Assembly (NCBI RefSeq): GCF_023898865.1
Contig: NZ_JAGSOV010000011.1
Location: 62,001-126,000, forward strand
DNA from: Pseudonocardia humida
GTDB taxonomy: Bacteria; Actinomycetota; Actinomycetes; Mycobacteriales; Pseudonocardiaceae
Length of the DNA stretch: 64,000 nucleotides
Direction of reading: 5' to 3'
Part shown: in pieces, positions 25,627 through 34,240 of the stretch
Position numbering within the stretch: position 1 is the stretch's first letter
Layout: every line of letters starts with the position of its first letter
The notes under the pieces: generated by a model
What the model was told of the DNA's origin: nothing
The model's input: only the letters and a program-made list of their open reading frames with translations
Databases searched by the model: none
Position numbers and translations under genes: made by a program

Positions 25627-26138
25627 CCGTTCTCCCCTCGCGCTGCCCCACCCGCCACTCCTCCCACCCCGCCCGCTCATGTCAGGGAAGCCACCATCAG
25701 GACGTCCGGCGTCCGCATGGTGGCTCTCCTGACGTCCGCGGGGAGGGGCGGGGAGGGTGGTGGGAGGCGAGGGCGGACGGTCCCGGGTGAGACCGCGACC
25801 GTCCGCGATCGCGCCGCGCGGGAGCCGGGCCGCGACGAGCTGCGGTACCCGCGGTGCCGGGTACCGGCGGCCTGCGGTGATCGGCGGGCGGGCGGCGCCC
25901 TCGCGGCGACGTGCGGCAGGACGAGCGGCAGGGCCCCGACCCGGCCGTGCCCACTCGATCGTGCGCGGCGTTCGTCGCAGGGTGTGGCCCTCCGGCCTCA
26001 GCCGAACGGCGCAGGCCACCCGGACGGGGAAGGGCGCGATTAGCGTCCGGAGCACGAGATAACGAGTTGATCACGCTCGCGGATCCGGGGCAACCTCCCG
26101 CGCCGAAGGCTCCGGACGTGATCGTCGGAAGGACATCC
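25627..26138. other. pta-M23 intergenic region (512 bp)
   Basis: No supported gene. It contains the dispersed hairpin at 25681-25733, a second inverted repeat at 25773-25806 (GCGGACGGTC/GACCGTCCGC, 14-nt loop) and a third at 25844-25865 (GGTACCC/GGGTACC). The last 100 bp, with an AT-richer patch around 26053-26075, must carry the M23 promoter and leader. I looked for a c-di-AMP riboswitch, common before wall hydrolases in actinobacteria, and did not recognise one. Confidence 0.5.
25681..25733. repeat. Dispersed hairpin repeat, copy 1
   Basis: A 53-bp imperfect palindrome with 23-nt arms: GTCAGGGAAGCCACC.. pairs with ..GGTGGCTCTCCTGAC. It sits 55 bp after the pta stop. The arms match copy 2 (32121-32167) almost base for base (core AGCCACCATCAGGAC), so this is a family of intergenic palindromes. 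A terminator role for pta is likely. Confidence 0.8.
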
Positions 26139-27155
26139 GTGGCCCGGCACCGCTCCCCGCACGGCCGGCGCGCCCACCCCCAGCCTCTGCTGGAGGGCGC
26201 GCTGGCCGTGGCCATCCCGCACGTGCACATCGCCCAGCCCGGGTCGGCCGAGACCGGCCCCCGGCCCGGACGGCTGGTGGCGCTGGCCGTCGCCGGCACC
26301 ACCGTCGCCGCCGCGGGCCAGCAGCTGCTGGCCCAGGCCGTCCCGCTGGTCTCGGACGGCACGACCGCGATGCGCACCGCCTTGGGCGACTTCTTCAGCA
26401 CCGATCCCGTCGTCGGCGTCGCCGCGCCCGAGCCGGTCGCCTCGATCGCCGCCGTGCAACCGCTCGTCGTCGACGCCGCCGGGCTCGTCAAGGCGGCCGA
26501 CCTGCAGGCCGCCGCCGCAGCGCGGGCCGCTGAGGAGGCCCGGCTGGCCGAAGCGGCCCGGGTGGCCGAGGAGGCCCGCCGGGTGCAGGAGGCCCAGGCC
26601 GCGCGCGAGGCCGAGGCGCAGGCCGCCCGCGACGCCGAGGTCGCCCGCCGGGCCGAGGAGGCCGCGAAGCCGGCCGCGGAGCCCGCGAGGCCCGCCGCAC
26701 CGCCCGCCGCCGCCCCGAAGCCCGCCGCTGCTCCGAAGCCCGCTGAGCCGGCCGCGCCCGCGGCGAGGGCGGGGTCCGCCCAGCTCGTCGCCGGCCGGGT
26801 CAGCTCCGGGTTCGGCGCCCGCGGCGGGCGCCAGCACCAGGGCCTGGACATCGCCGCCCCGATCGGCACCCCGATCCACGTCCCGCTGGCCGGCACCGTC
26901 ATCGACTCCGGCCCCGCCTCCGGCTTCGGGCTGTGGGTGCGCGTCCGCCACGGCGACGGCACGGTCACCACCTACGGCCACGTCAACCGCTCGTTCGTCA
27001 AGGTCGGCGACCGGGTCGCGGCGGGCGAGGTGATCGCCGAGGTCGGCAACCGCGGCCGCTCGACGGGCCCGCACCTGCACATCGAGGTCACCACGCCGGG
27101 CGGCCAGAAGATCGACCCCCGCCCCTGGCTGCGCGACCGCGGCGTCAACCTCTGA
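26139..27155 (+). CDS. M23 family metallopeptidase (secreted peptidoglycan endopeptidase)
   Basis: 338 residues from GTG 26139, chosen because GGAAGGA lies 6 bp upstream. A membrane segment ('RLVALAVAGTTVAAAGQQLLAQAVPLV') anchors or exports the protein. A long Ala/Glu/Arg coiled coil (about residues 120-190) and an Ala/Pro linker follow. The C-terminal LytM domain has 'GFGARGGRQHQGLDIAAPIGTPI' (HxxxD zinc ligands), 'TTYGHVNRS' and 'GPHLHIEV' (HxH). It should cleave cross-links in the wall stem peptides; the coiled coil resembles EnvC/NlpD-type spacers. Confidence 0.9.
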   Translation: MARHRSPHGRRAHPQPLLEGALAVAIPHVHIAQPGSAETGPRPGRLVALAVAGTTVAAAGQQLLAQAVPLVSDGTTAMRTALGDFFSTDPVVGVAAPEPVASIAAVQPLVVDAAGLVKAADLQAAAAARAAEEARLAEAARVAEEARRVQEAQAAREAEAQAARDAEVARRAEEAAKPAAEPARPAAPPAAAPKPAAAPKPAEPAAPAARAGSAQLVAGRVSSGFGARGGRQHQGLDIAAPIGTPIHVPLAGTVIDSGPASGFGLWVRVRHGDGTVTTYGHVNRSFVKVGDRVAAGEVIAEVGNRGRSTGPHLHIEVTTPGGQKIDPRPWLRDRGVNL

Positions 27156-27527
27156 TGCCCGGCGGCGGTGGGCGGGTGCCTGCGTTCCCGCCGGCGGGCG
27201 CCACCCGAACACCCGACGGGTCCAGCGCCGCCCGAGCGCGCCGACCGCCGTCGGACGGCCGGTAGCGCCGCCGGCAGGACCAGCCCGCCGGCGGCGCATC
27301 CCCGGGCCGGCACGGGGGGCTGCGCCGGCCGGGTACCGCGCGGTCCATCGGCGAGGTAACGGCCCCTCCACCGCCCTCACCTCGGCCGCGGTACCCGAAT
27401 TGTCGTCGCGCCCGCGGTCCGCGGGCAGACCGGCAACCCGGCGGAAAGCCGAGGGTTTCCCCTCACGGTTCGAGGGTCGACCGGCTCGACGGACGCGCCC
27501 GGGTGTGGTCGGTCCGGCTAACACCGC
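27156..27527. other. M23-sensor kinase intergenic region (372 bp)
   Basis: No coding potential that I trust. A perfect 10-bp inverted repeat, GGGTACCGCG at 27331-27340 and CGCGGTACCC at 27387-27396, may be a regulatory site or loop. The AT-richer patch after 27440 probably contains the promoter of the two-component system. Confidence 0.4.
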
Positions 27528-29300
27528 GTGATCGACGACCGACACCAGGGAGTGGCCTCCGAACCGGTGCGCAGCCTGCGCGGGCACCGCCTCGCGTTCG
27601 GCTACCGGTGGGCCATGGGCGTGGTCGGCGCGGGCGCGCTGACCGTACTGATCCAGCTGCCCGCCGTGCGCGACGAGCCGTTCTTCGTCGGCGTCAACGC
27701 CACGGTGGTGATGTCGCTGGTGGCGCTGGGCCACTACCTCGTCGCCCAGCACGAGGAGCGCTTCACGGGGCTGTGCTTCGTCGCGGCGGCGGCCGGGTGG
27801 ATCGTGCTCAGCCTCGACGTGCACCCCACGTGGGGCTCGCTGCCCTCGTGGCTGTTCGGCAGCGCGATCGTCTACACCTCGCTGGGCTGCGGGGTCCTGC
27901 GCTGGGGGCGCTCGCGCCTGGACGCCGACGGCCGCCGGTGGGTGGCGGTCGCGCTGATCGGGACGACCGGCGCGACCATCCCGATCGCGCTGGTGTCGCG
28001 GCCGGAGTGGCTGGGCTTCTCCCCCGCCGCGTTCTGGCCCGCGCCGTGGCCGGACCCGACCGCCAGCACCGCGCTGGCGGTCGTGGCGTCGGCCGGCTTC
28101 GTGGTGGTGGGCGCCTGGTTCGCCCGGGTCGCCCTGCGGCGGCTGCGCTCGGCGACCCCGGCGCAGCGGCGGATCCTGCGCCCGCTGAGCCTGGCCGCGG
28201 CCGGGTGGGGCGGCGCCGCGGCCGTCGTCAACGCGGTGGGCGCGATGTCGCCCGGCCTGCTGCCGCTGCACGCCAACTCCACGGTCGTCGGCCTGCTCTC
28301 GATCGGCGTCACCGCCGCGCTGGCCACCGCGATCAACCGCGGCCGCATCCTGGCCGCGACGTTCGTCGACGCGCTGCCCACCGAGCGGACGCCCGAGTCG
28401 CTGACCGCCTACGCCCGCAGCGCGCTGTCCGACCCGACCGCCGAGCTGCTGTTCGTGGTGCCCGGCAGGCCGATCGTGATCGACGGAGCCGGGCGGCTGC
28501 GCGAGCTGCCCGACACCACCCGCGGCGACCGGTTCGTGCAGTGGATCACCGGCACCGGGGGCGAGCCGGTGGCGGCGCTGGTCGGCGGGCCGGCCCTGCG
28601 CGACGACCCGGCCGCGGTCCGGTCGTTCGCCGCGGTGCTGTCGATCGTGGCCGAGAACCAGCAGCTGCACGCCGTGCTGCGGATGCGGCTGGCCCAGCTG
28701 AACGCGGCCCGCGCGGGCGAGCGGCTGGCCCTGGACCGCGCCCGCGCCCAGTTCCGCCGCGACCTGCACGACGGAGTCCAGCAGACCATCGCCGCCGCCC
28801 GCATGGACCTCGACGGCCTGCTCGACGACCTGCCCGACCGGGGCGGGGACGCCGCCGAGGAGCTGGCCGGCAAGCTGCGCCTCGCGCTCGACCAGATCCG
28901 CGGCCTCGAGCGCGGCACCGCGCCGCCCGAGCTGTCCTCCGGCCTGGACGCCGCGGTCGCCCGGATGGCCACCGAGCTGCGCCTGGACGCGACCCGCCGG
29001 ATCACCGCCGAGGACCTCGGCGTGCTCACCCTGCCCGCCTACTACCTGCTGCGCGAGGCGCTGACCAACGTCCACAAGCACGCGGGCGCGTCCCACGTGG
29101 AGATCGTCGTCGAGCCGTCGGACGGGGTCCTCGAGGTGGTCGTGCGCGACGGCGGCAGCGGCGGGGCCGCGGTGCGCGCCGGGCGCGGGCTCGCCGGGCT
29201 GCGCGACCGGGTGGCCGAGCTGGGCGGCACGCTCACCGTCGAGAGCCCCACCGGCACCGGCACCACGCTGCGCGCGCTGCTCCCGTCGGTGCCGGCCTGA
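27528..29300 (+). CDS. Sensor histidine kinase (HisKA_3/NarL type)
   Basis: 590 residues from GTG 27528. The N-terminal half has about eight membrane segments, an MASE-like integral sensor with a conserved 'FWPAPWPDP' loop. A GAF-like cytoplasmic region follows ('SDPTAELLFVVPGRP'). The dimerisation/phosphoacceptor helix is 'RRDLHDGVQQTIAAARMDLDGL' (His in RDLHDG) and the HATPase ends with 'LLREALTNVHKHAGASHVEIVV' and 'GRGLAGLRDRVAELGGTLTVES'. It is 93 bp upstream of its response regulator. A second kinase at 62232-63977 shares the whole architecture. Confidence 0.9.
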   Translation: MIDDRHQGVASEPVRSLRGHRLAFGYRWAMGVVGAGALTVLIQLPAVRDEPFFVGVNATVVMSLVALGHYLVAQHEERFTGLCFVAAAAGWIVLSLDVHPTWGSLPSWLFGSAIVYTSLGCGVLRWGRSRLDADGRRWVAVALIGTTGATIPIALVSRPEWLGFSPAAFWPAPWPDPTASTALAVVASAGFVVVGAWFARVALRRLRSATPAQRRILRPLSLAAAGWGGAAAVVNAVGAMSPGLLPLHANSTVVGLLSIGVTAALATAINRGRILAATFVDALPTERTPESLTAYARSALSDPTAELLFVVPGRPIVIDGAGRLRELPDTTRGDRFVQWITGTGGEPVAALVGGPALRDDPAAVRSFAAVLSIVAENQQLHAVLRMRLAQLNAARAGERLALDRARAQFRRDLHDGVQQTIAAARMDLDGLLDDLPDRGGDAAEELAGKLRLALDQIRGLERGTAPPELSSGLDAAVARMATELRLDATRRITAEDLGVLTLPAYYLLREALTNVHKHAGASHVEIVVEPSDGVLEVVVRDGGSGGAAVRAGRGLAGLRDRVAELGGTLTVESPTGTGTTLRALLPSVPA

Positions 29301-29393
29301 TCGCCCGATCGGGGGCTACGGTCGATATCCTCCCGGTGACGCACCGTGGAGGGTGCCCACCCGGGCGCCGACGACCCGAAAGCGAGCACCGGC

Positions 29394-30098
29394 GTGCGAG
29401 TCGCCCTGGTCGACGACAACGAGCTGTGGCGCGGCAGCCTGGTGTCCGCCCTGAACAGCCGCGGCATCGAGGTCGCGGCCGACACCACCGACGGCGACGA
29501 GCTGCTCGACCGCCTCGACCGGATCGGCCCGATCGACGTCGCCGTCCTCGATCTGCGCCTGCCGCCCACCTGGTCCGACGAGGGCCTCACCCTCGGCCGG
29601 ACGCTGCGCGAGCGCCTCGGCGACGTCGGGATCATCATCCTGTCCGGCTACGAGCAGGACGTGCAGCTGCGCTACGCCACCCGCGCCCTCGGCGACCTCG
29701 GCGGCACCGGGGGCGTGGGCTACCTGTTCAAGGACCGGGTGAACCGGGCCATGCTCAAGGAGGCGGTGCAGCGCGTCGCGGCGGGGCGCGTCGTCGTCGA
29801 CCCGATGTTCTCCCAGGAGGCCGCCGAGGAGTGGCGCCGGCGCAACGAGGGCGCGACCGACTTCACCGCGCGCGAGGTCGAGGTGCTCGACCTGCTCGCC
29901 CAGGGCCTGTCCAACCGGGAGATCGCCGACAGCCTCTACATCTCGCTGCCGGTCGCCGAGCGGCACCTGACCCGGATCTTCCGCCGGATGCTGCCCGAGA
30001 GCGCCGAGGCCGGCCCGGAGCCGCGCCGCGACAACCGCCGCGTGCTCGCGGTGCTGGAGTGGCTGCGCCGCACCGGTCGGTTGCGCGAGCCCGACTAG
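29394..30098 (+). CDS. LuxR/NarL family response regulator
   Basis: 234 residues from GTG 29394 (GTG 29346 would add 16). Receiver domain: acidic pair D7-D8, phospho-acceptor D53 in 'VAVLDLRLPP', Ser in 'IIILSGYEQD' and Lys in 'GYLFKDR'. The C-terminal HTH 'FTAREVEVLDLLAQGLSNREIADSLYISLPVAERHLTRIFRRML' is NarL-type, although 'LPVAERHLT' replaces the usual 'VSTVKTHV'. It is the evident partner of the upstream kinase. Its last 4 bp overlap the end of the convergent YciI gene. Confidence 0.9.
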   Translation: MRVALVDDNELWRGSLVSALNSRGIEVAADTTDGDELLDRLDRIGPIDVAVLDLRLPPTWSDEGLTLGRTLRERLGDVGIIILSGYEQDVQLRYATRALGDLGGTGGVGYLFKDRVNRAMLKEAVQRVAAGRVVVDPMFSQEAAEEWRRRNEGATDFTAREVEVLDLLAQGLSNREIADSLYISLPVAERHLTRIFRRMLPESAEAGPEPRRDNRRVLAVLEWLRRTGRLREPD

Positions 30099-30391
30099 AA
30101 GTGCGGGGCGAGCGAGCCGGTCACCACGTCCCACTCGGTCGCGACCACCTCCGAGACCAGGCCCTCGACCTGGAACGGATCCTGCTTGAGCAGAGCGAGC
30201 AGCTCGTCCTTCGTGGAGCTGCGGAAGATCAGCAGCGCGCCCGCCGCCTCCCCCTGCGCGTAGGGGCCGGAGACCAGCAGCACGCCCTCGTCGGCCAGCC
30301 CGCGCAGGAACTCGCGGTGCGTCGGGCGGACGGCCGCGCGGGCGTCGGCGGTGTCGTCGGGGTAGGCGTAGGTCACGGCGAAGACGGGCAT
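30095..30391 (-). CDS. YciI family protein
   Basis: 98 residues, a typical size for the YCII superfamily. 'RPTHREFLRGLADEGVLLVSGPYA' carries the conserved His and GP of the ferredoxin-like fold, followed by 'GALLIFRSSTKDELLALLKQDPFQVEGLVSEVVATEW'. Members include dehalogenases and unknown small enzymes; no reaction can be assigned. It converges on the response regulator with a 4-bp overlap. Confidence 0.85.
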   Translation of the reverse strand: MPVFAVTYAYPDDTADARAAVRPTHREFLRGLADEGVLLVSGPYAQGEAAGALLIFRSSTKDELLALLKQDPFQVEGLVSEVVATEWDVVTGSLAPHF

Positions 30392-30522
30392 GGGCCGATC
30401 CTGCCCCGCCGACCGGCAGGCGGGCGAGCCCGGACGGTGCTGCCGTCTCCCGACCGAACCCGGCGGCGAGCAGCAGCCATGCGACCGACGAGAGTCGAGC
30501 GCCGGTGGTATGCCTGTGCCTC

Positions 30523-31428
30523 ATGGACCTGACCGTGACCGGCCTGCGCGTGCTGCGCGAGGTCGCCGAGCGCGGCACCTTCACCGCCGCCGCGGCCGCG
30601 CTCGGCTACACGCAGTCGGCGGTGTCCCGGCAGGTGGCCGTGCTGGAGCGGGCGGCGGGCGGCGCCCTGTTCGAGCGCCGCCGCGACGGCGTGCGGCTCA
30701 CCCCCGCCGGGCTGGCGCTCCTGGGCCACGCCGGCGTCGCGCTGGACGCCCTGGACGCGGCCGAGCGCGAGCTGCGCGGCCTGGCCGCGAGCGGCGGCGT
30801 CGTCCGGCTGGGGATGTTCATCAGCGCCGGGGCCGTCCTGGTGCCGCGGGCGCTGGCCACGCTGCGCCGGTCCCGGCCCGACATCGCCGTCACGACCCGG
30901 GAGGGCACCACGCCCGCGCTGGTCAGGTCCCTGCGCGCGGGCACGCTCGACCTGGCCGTGCTGTCGTCGCGGCCGCCCTTCCGCCCGCCGGACGACGAGA
31001 CGCCCCGCCTGGAGCTGGCGACGCTGGTCGAGTCGACGCTGCGGCTCGCGGTGCCGGCGGGCAGCCCGCTCGCCGCGCACGACACCGTGCCCGTCGAGGA
31101 CCTGACCGAGCTGGCCTGGATCGCCAGCCCCGACAGCGGCGCCGAGCCGCTGCTGGGCGTGTGGCCGGGGCTGGCCGGGCGGCCCCGGGTCGCGCACACC
31201 GCCCGCGACTGGCTGACGAAGCTGCGCCTGGTCGCCGCGGGCTGCGGCGTCACAACCGTGCCGGCCAGCCTGGTCGCCGCGGTCCCGGCCGGGGTCCGGC
31301 TGCTCACCGTGCAGGGCGGACCGGTGGAGCGCCGCCGCTCGGTGCTGGCCCGCAGACCCGGGCAGCCCTCGCCCCCCGTCCGGGAGCTGGCCAGGGCGCT
31401 GCACGAGGCCGCGGCCGAGCTCGTGTGA
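30523..31428 (+). CDS. LysR family transcriptional regulator
   Basis: 301 residues from ATG 30523. N-terminal HTH: 'LRVLREVAERGTFTAAAAALGYTQSAVSRQVAVLERAAGGALFERRRDGVRLTPAG'. The C-terminal periplasmic-binding-like domain follows ('VVRLGMFISAGAVLVPRALATLRRSRPDI', 'AGCGVTTVPASLVAAVPAGVRLL'). It is divergent from YciI and upstream of the DHFR-like gene on the same strand; its target is not obvious. Confidence 0.9.
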   Translation: MDLTVTGLRVLREVAERGTFTAAAAALGYTQSAVSRQVAVLERAAGGALFERRRDGVRLTPAGLALLGHAGVALDALDAAERELRGLAASGGVVRLGMFISAGAVLVPRALATLRRSRPDIAVTTREGTTPALVRSLRAGTLDLAVLSSRPPFRPPDDETPRLELATLVESTLRLAVPAGSPLAAHDTVPVEDLTELAWIASPDSGAEPLLGVWPGLAGRPRVAHTARDWLTKLRLVAAGCGVTTVPASLVAAVPAGVRLLTVQGGPVERRRSVLARRPGQPSPPVRELARALHEAAAELV

Positions 31429-31550
31429 CGCAGGGCATGACCGCGCGTCGATGAGCCCACCACCCGGGTGCGGTCCCACACCTCGACACCACCACGATGC
31501 ACCCGGAAGGCGGCCCGGCCGCACCGGAACGAGCGAGCAGGAGCACCACC

Positions 31551-32102
31551 ATGGGCACGATCAAGGTGCACGAGTTCACCACCCTCGACGGCGTCATCGG
31601 CGCTCCGATGTGGACGATGGACTACCCGTTCACCGAGCAGATGATCGGCGCCGTCGGCCCGCTGACCGCGTCGAGCTCGGCGATCCTGCTGGGTCGCACC
31701 ACCTACGAGATGTTCGGCCCGGCGTGGTCGAGCCGCACCGTCGAGGACGACCCGGGCGCCCCGTTCTTCAACGAGACCCACAAGTACGTCGTGTCCAGCA
31801 CGCTCGAGAAGGGCGACTGGGAGCCCGCGACCATCCTCGGCGGCTACGACGCCGACATGATCCGCGAGTTCAAGGACGGCATCGACGGCGGCATCTACAT
31901 CAGCGGCAGCGGCACCCTGGTCCGGGCGCTGATCGCCGACGGCCTGGTCGACGAGCTGCACCTGTTCGTCTACCCCGTCGCCGTCGGCGAGGGCCCGCGC
32001 CTGTTCCCCGAGGGCGGCCCGCAGACCACCATGGCGCTGATCGGCGCCGAGGGCCTCGACAACGGCGTGGTCCACCTGACCTACGGCCCCGCGAAGGGCT
32101 GA
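31551..32102 (+). CDS. Dihydrofolate reductase-family (RibD C-terminal-like) protein
   Basis: 183 residues from ATG 31551, with AGGAG upstream. The RibD_C/DHFR fold is shown by 'VHEFTTLDGVIGAP', 'ILLGRTTYEMFGPAWSS', 'KYVVSSTLEKGDWEPATIL', 'GGIYISGSGTLVRALIADGLVDELHLFVYPVAVGEGPRLF'. These YwjB/YyaP-like NAD(P)H-dependent reductases are common, but their substrates are mostly unknown; this is not the housekeeping FolA. A strong bidirectional hairpin follows 18 bp after the stop. Confidence 0.85.
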   Translation: MGTIKVHEFTTLDGVIGAPMWTMDYPFTEQMIGAVGPLTASSSAILLGRTTYEMFGPAWSSRTVEDDPGAPFFNETHKYVVSSTLEKGDWEPATILGGYDADMIREFKDGIDGGIYISGSGTLVRALIADGLVDELHLFVYPVAVGEGPRLFPEGGPQTTMALIGAEGLDNGVVHLTYGPAKG

Positions 32103-32120
32103 GCCCCGCACCCACGTGAC

Positions 32121-32167
32121 AGGAAAGCCACCATCAGGACGCCAGGTGTCCTGATGGTGGCTTTCCT
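32121..32167. repeat. Dispersed hairpin repeat, copy 2 (perfect 20-bp arms)
   Basis: AGGAAAGCCACCATCAGGAC (32121-32140), a 7-nt loop, and its exact complement at 32148-32167 form a perfect 20-bp stem. It lies between two converging genes (DHFR-like and Ohr), the ideal place for a bidirectional terminator. The arms share their core with the repeat at 25681-25733. Confidence 0.9.
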
Positions 32168-32214
32168 GACGTTCCGGGCCGGGGGGACGGAGGGGCGGGT
32201 GCGGAGAGGTGGGG

Positions 32215-32640
32215 CTACTCCACGCGGAGGTCGACCTGGATGTTGCCCGCGGTCGCCTTCGAGTACGGGCAGATCGTGTGGGTCTTCTCCATCGCCGCCG
32301 TCGCCTGCTCCCGGGTGAGCCGCGGCGCGTGCAGCGCCAGCTCCACGGCCAGCCCGAAGTTCGGGACCCCGTCGCGCAGGAACGTCACCCGCGCCGTGAC
32401 GTGCGAGTCCTGCAGGGCGTCGGCGGGCAGGTCGAGAGCCGGCACCGCGAAGCGCATGGCGCTGTGGAAGCAGGCCGCGTACCCGGCGGCGAACAGCTGC
32501 TCGGGGTTCGTGCCGGGGCCGCCGTCGCCGCCCATCTCGGCCGGCCGCGAGAGCTGGAGGTCCAGCCGCTCGTCGGAGGACACCACCGCCCCCAGCCGCG
32601 CCCCGTACGCCGTCGCCTCGGCCGTGTAGACCCGCTCCAT
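32215..32640 (-). CDS. ohr: Organic hydroperoxide resistance protein (Ohr/OsmC family)
   Basis: 141 residues. The two redox cysteines are C57 ('GYAACFHSAM', peroxidatic) and C124 ('HTICPYSKAT', resolving); 'GGPGTNPEQLFAAGYAACF' and E47 fit the Ohr rather than the OsmC subgroup. The enzyme reduces organic and lipid hydroperoxides, normally with lipoylated partners. No OhrR (MarR) regulator is adjacent. It converges on the DHFR-like gene across the hairpin at 32121-32167. Confidence 0.9.
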   Translation of the reverse strand: MERVYTAEATAYGARLGAVVSSDERLDLQLSRPAEMGGDGGPGTNPEQLFAAGYAACFHSAMRFAVPALDLPADALQDSHVTARVTFLRDGVPNFGLAVELALHAPRLTREQATAAMEKTHTICPYSKATAGNIQVDLRVE

Positions 32641-32773
32641 CGCGCCCTCCGATCACATCCGCGGTGCGGACACCGAACCACGCCGCGCCGATCAGCGCTC
32701 GTGGCCTGATCGAAGGTCGGGCGCGGGGACCGGGGGCCTGGCCCCGTCTTGCGCCCAGGACCATTGTGGTGGC

Positions 32774-34240
32774 ATGCGCCAACTCGACCGCGAGCAGTCG
32801 GGCCACCTGCGCCACTGGGACGAGCTGTCGCGCCGCCAGCCCAACGACTGGTCGCTGATGCAGGGCAAGGGCACCGGCCAGGACGACTTCGGCGGCTACC
32901 GCTTCCAGCTCGCCTACATGGTCTACGGCCTCGCGCTGACCCACCGCCACCGGCTCCCGGCCGCGCCGGGCCTGTTCCGCCCGATGATGCAGCGGCTGAT
33001 CGACAAGCTGCTGCTGCCCGAGGTGTGGATGTACTGGCGCGACGTGAGCCGGGGCGGCTCGGTGTTCAACGCCCACCTGGCCGACCGGCTGGGCGAGGAG
33101 TGGGACCCGGTCGTCCGCGACAACATCATGTACAGCGCCTACGTGCAGTCCTGCGCGCTGCTGCACGACCACCTCTTCGCCGACGACCGGTACGCCCGGC
33201 CGGGCTCGCTGACCTTCCGGCACTGGTCGTTCTTCTGGGGCGGCGGCGAGAAGCGCTTCGCCTACGACCGCGACTCGCTCACCGAGCACCTGTACTGGCA
33301 GATGGTGCGCAACGGCTACGTCGGCATCGCGTGCGAGCCCAACTGCGTCTTCCAGATCTGCAACCAGCCGGCCATCCTCGGCTTCCGGCTGCACGACCTG
33401 CTCACCGGCGGCACCCGCGCCGACGACGTCGTGGCCGGCTACGAGCGGGCCTGGGCCGAGTTCGGCCGCCTGGACGCCGGCGGCCACTACAACATGATGC
33501 TGGCCGAGGACAGCCGCGCCGTGCGGCCCAACGAGGCGCCCTCGCCGTGGGTCGACGCCTGGTGCGGGACGCTGATGAACACCTGGAACCGCGACTTCGT
33601 CCGGGAGAACTACCCGCGCCAGGTCGCCGACTTCCTCGTCCCCGGCCCGGACGGCACCCTGTCGGTGCGGTCGGCCCCCGCCCGCCAGGTCATGGGGCAG
33701 CCGGTCGTGACCGACACCTGCGACACGGGCTGGGTCGCGGCGTGGGCCTCGGAGATGGGCGACCGCGCCACCCTCGACGGGCTGCTCGCGCACGCCGACC
33801 GGTTCATGGCCCCGACCTGGCGCGACGGCGCGCTCCACTACCCCCGCAACGACACCCCCGCCGACGCCTGCGGCCACCGCACCGAGATCGAGCCGATGAC
33901 CGGCAACGTGCTGCTCGGCTACGCCCGGCTCAACGTCGCGGACGGGCTGTGGGGGCTCTACAACGAGCCGTGGAGCGCCGCGCACCACGCCGAGCCCGCG
34001 CTCGTCGAGGTCGACCGGGACGTCGAGGTGAGCCGGGCCGAGGTCGTCGACGGCGTGCTGCACGCCCGGTTGCGCCGGGAGACGGCCGTGCCCGGCGACG
34101 GCGCGGTGACGATCGGGCGGGTTCCGGCGGGGGCCCGCCTGCTGCTCGGCGGCACCGAGCTCGACGCTCCCGCCGTCGACGGCGGCGTCGTGGTGCGCGT
34201 GCCCGACGGCCCGGCCGTCGACCTGGCGCTGGTGCCGTGA
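32774..34240 (+). CDS. Linalool dehydratase/isomerase-like protein
   Basis: 488 residues. The first ~390 residues look like the alpha/alpha toroid of linalool dehydratase/isomerase (LDI): 'QDDFGGYRFQLAYMVYGLAL', 'GEEWDPVVRDNIMYSAYVQSCALL' and 'GIACEPNCVFQICNQPAILGFRLHD'. The last holds C187-E188 and C196, the same Cys-Glu...Cys spacing as the catalytic Cys170-Glu171...Cys179 of Castellaniella LDI. The catalytic His of LDI seems to be replaced (MYSAY here). Unlike the periplasmic LDI there is no signal peptide. A beta-rich C-terminal ~95 residues is extra. It is translationally coupled (GTGA) to a SCO protein. Substrate unknown. Confidence 0.65.
   Translation: MRQLDREQSGHLRHWDELSRRQPNDWSLMQGKGTGQDDFGGYRFQLAYMVYGLALTHRHRLPAAPGLFRPMMQRLIDKLLLPEVWMYWRDVSRGGSVFNAHLADRLGEEWDPVVRDNIMYSAYVQSCALLHDHLFADDRYARPGSLTFRHWSFFWGGGEKRFAYDRDSLTEHLYWQMVRNGYVGIACEPNCVFQICNQPAILGFRLHDLLTGGTRADDVVAGYERAWAEFGRLDAGGHYNMMLAEDSRAVRPNEAPSPWVDAWCGTLMNTWNRDFVRENYPRQVADFLVPGPDGTLSVRSAPARQVMGQPVVTDTCDTGWVAAWASEMGDRATLDGLLAHADRFMAPTWRDGALHYPRNDTPADACGHRTEIEPMTGNVLLGYARLNVADGLWGLYNEPWSAAHHAEPALVEVDRDVEVSRAEVVDGVLHARLRRETAVPGDGAVTIGRVPAGARLLLGGTELDAPAVDGGVVVRVPDGPAVDLALVP

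Noticed and set aside
25990-26138. c-di-AMP (ydaO) riboswitch before the M23 peptidase
   Set aside because: The location is typical, but I could not find the conserved motifs of that riboswitch in the leader.
27400-27527. Riboswitch-like patterned leader before the sensor kinase
   Set aside because: Some small complementary stretches exist but no known riboswitch consensus.
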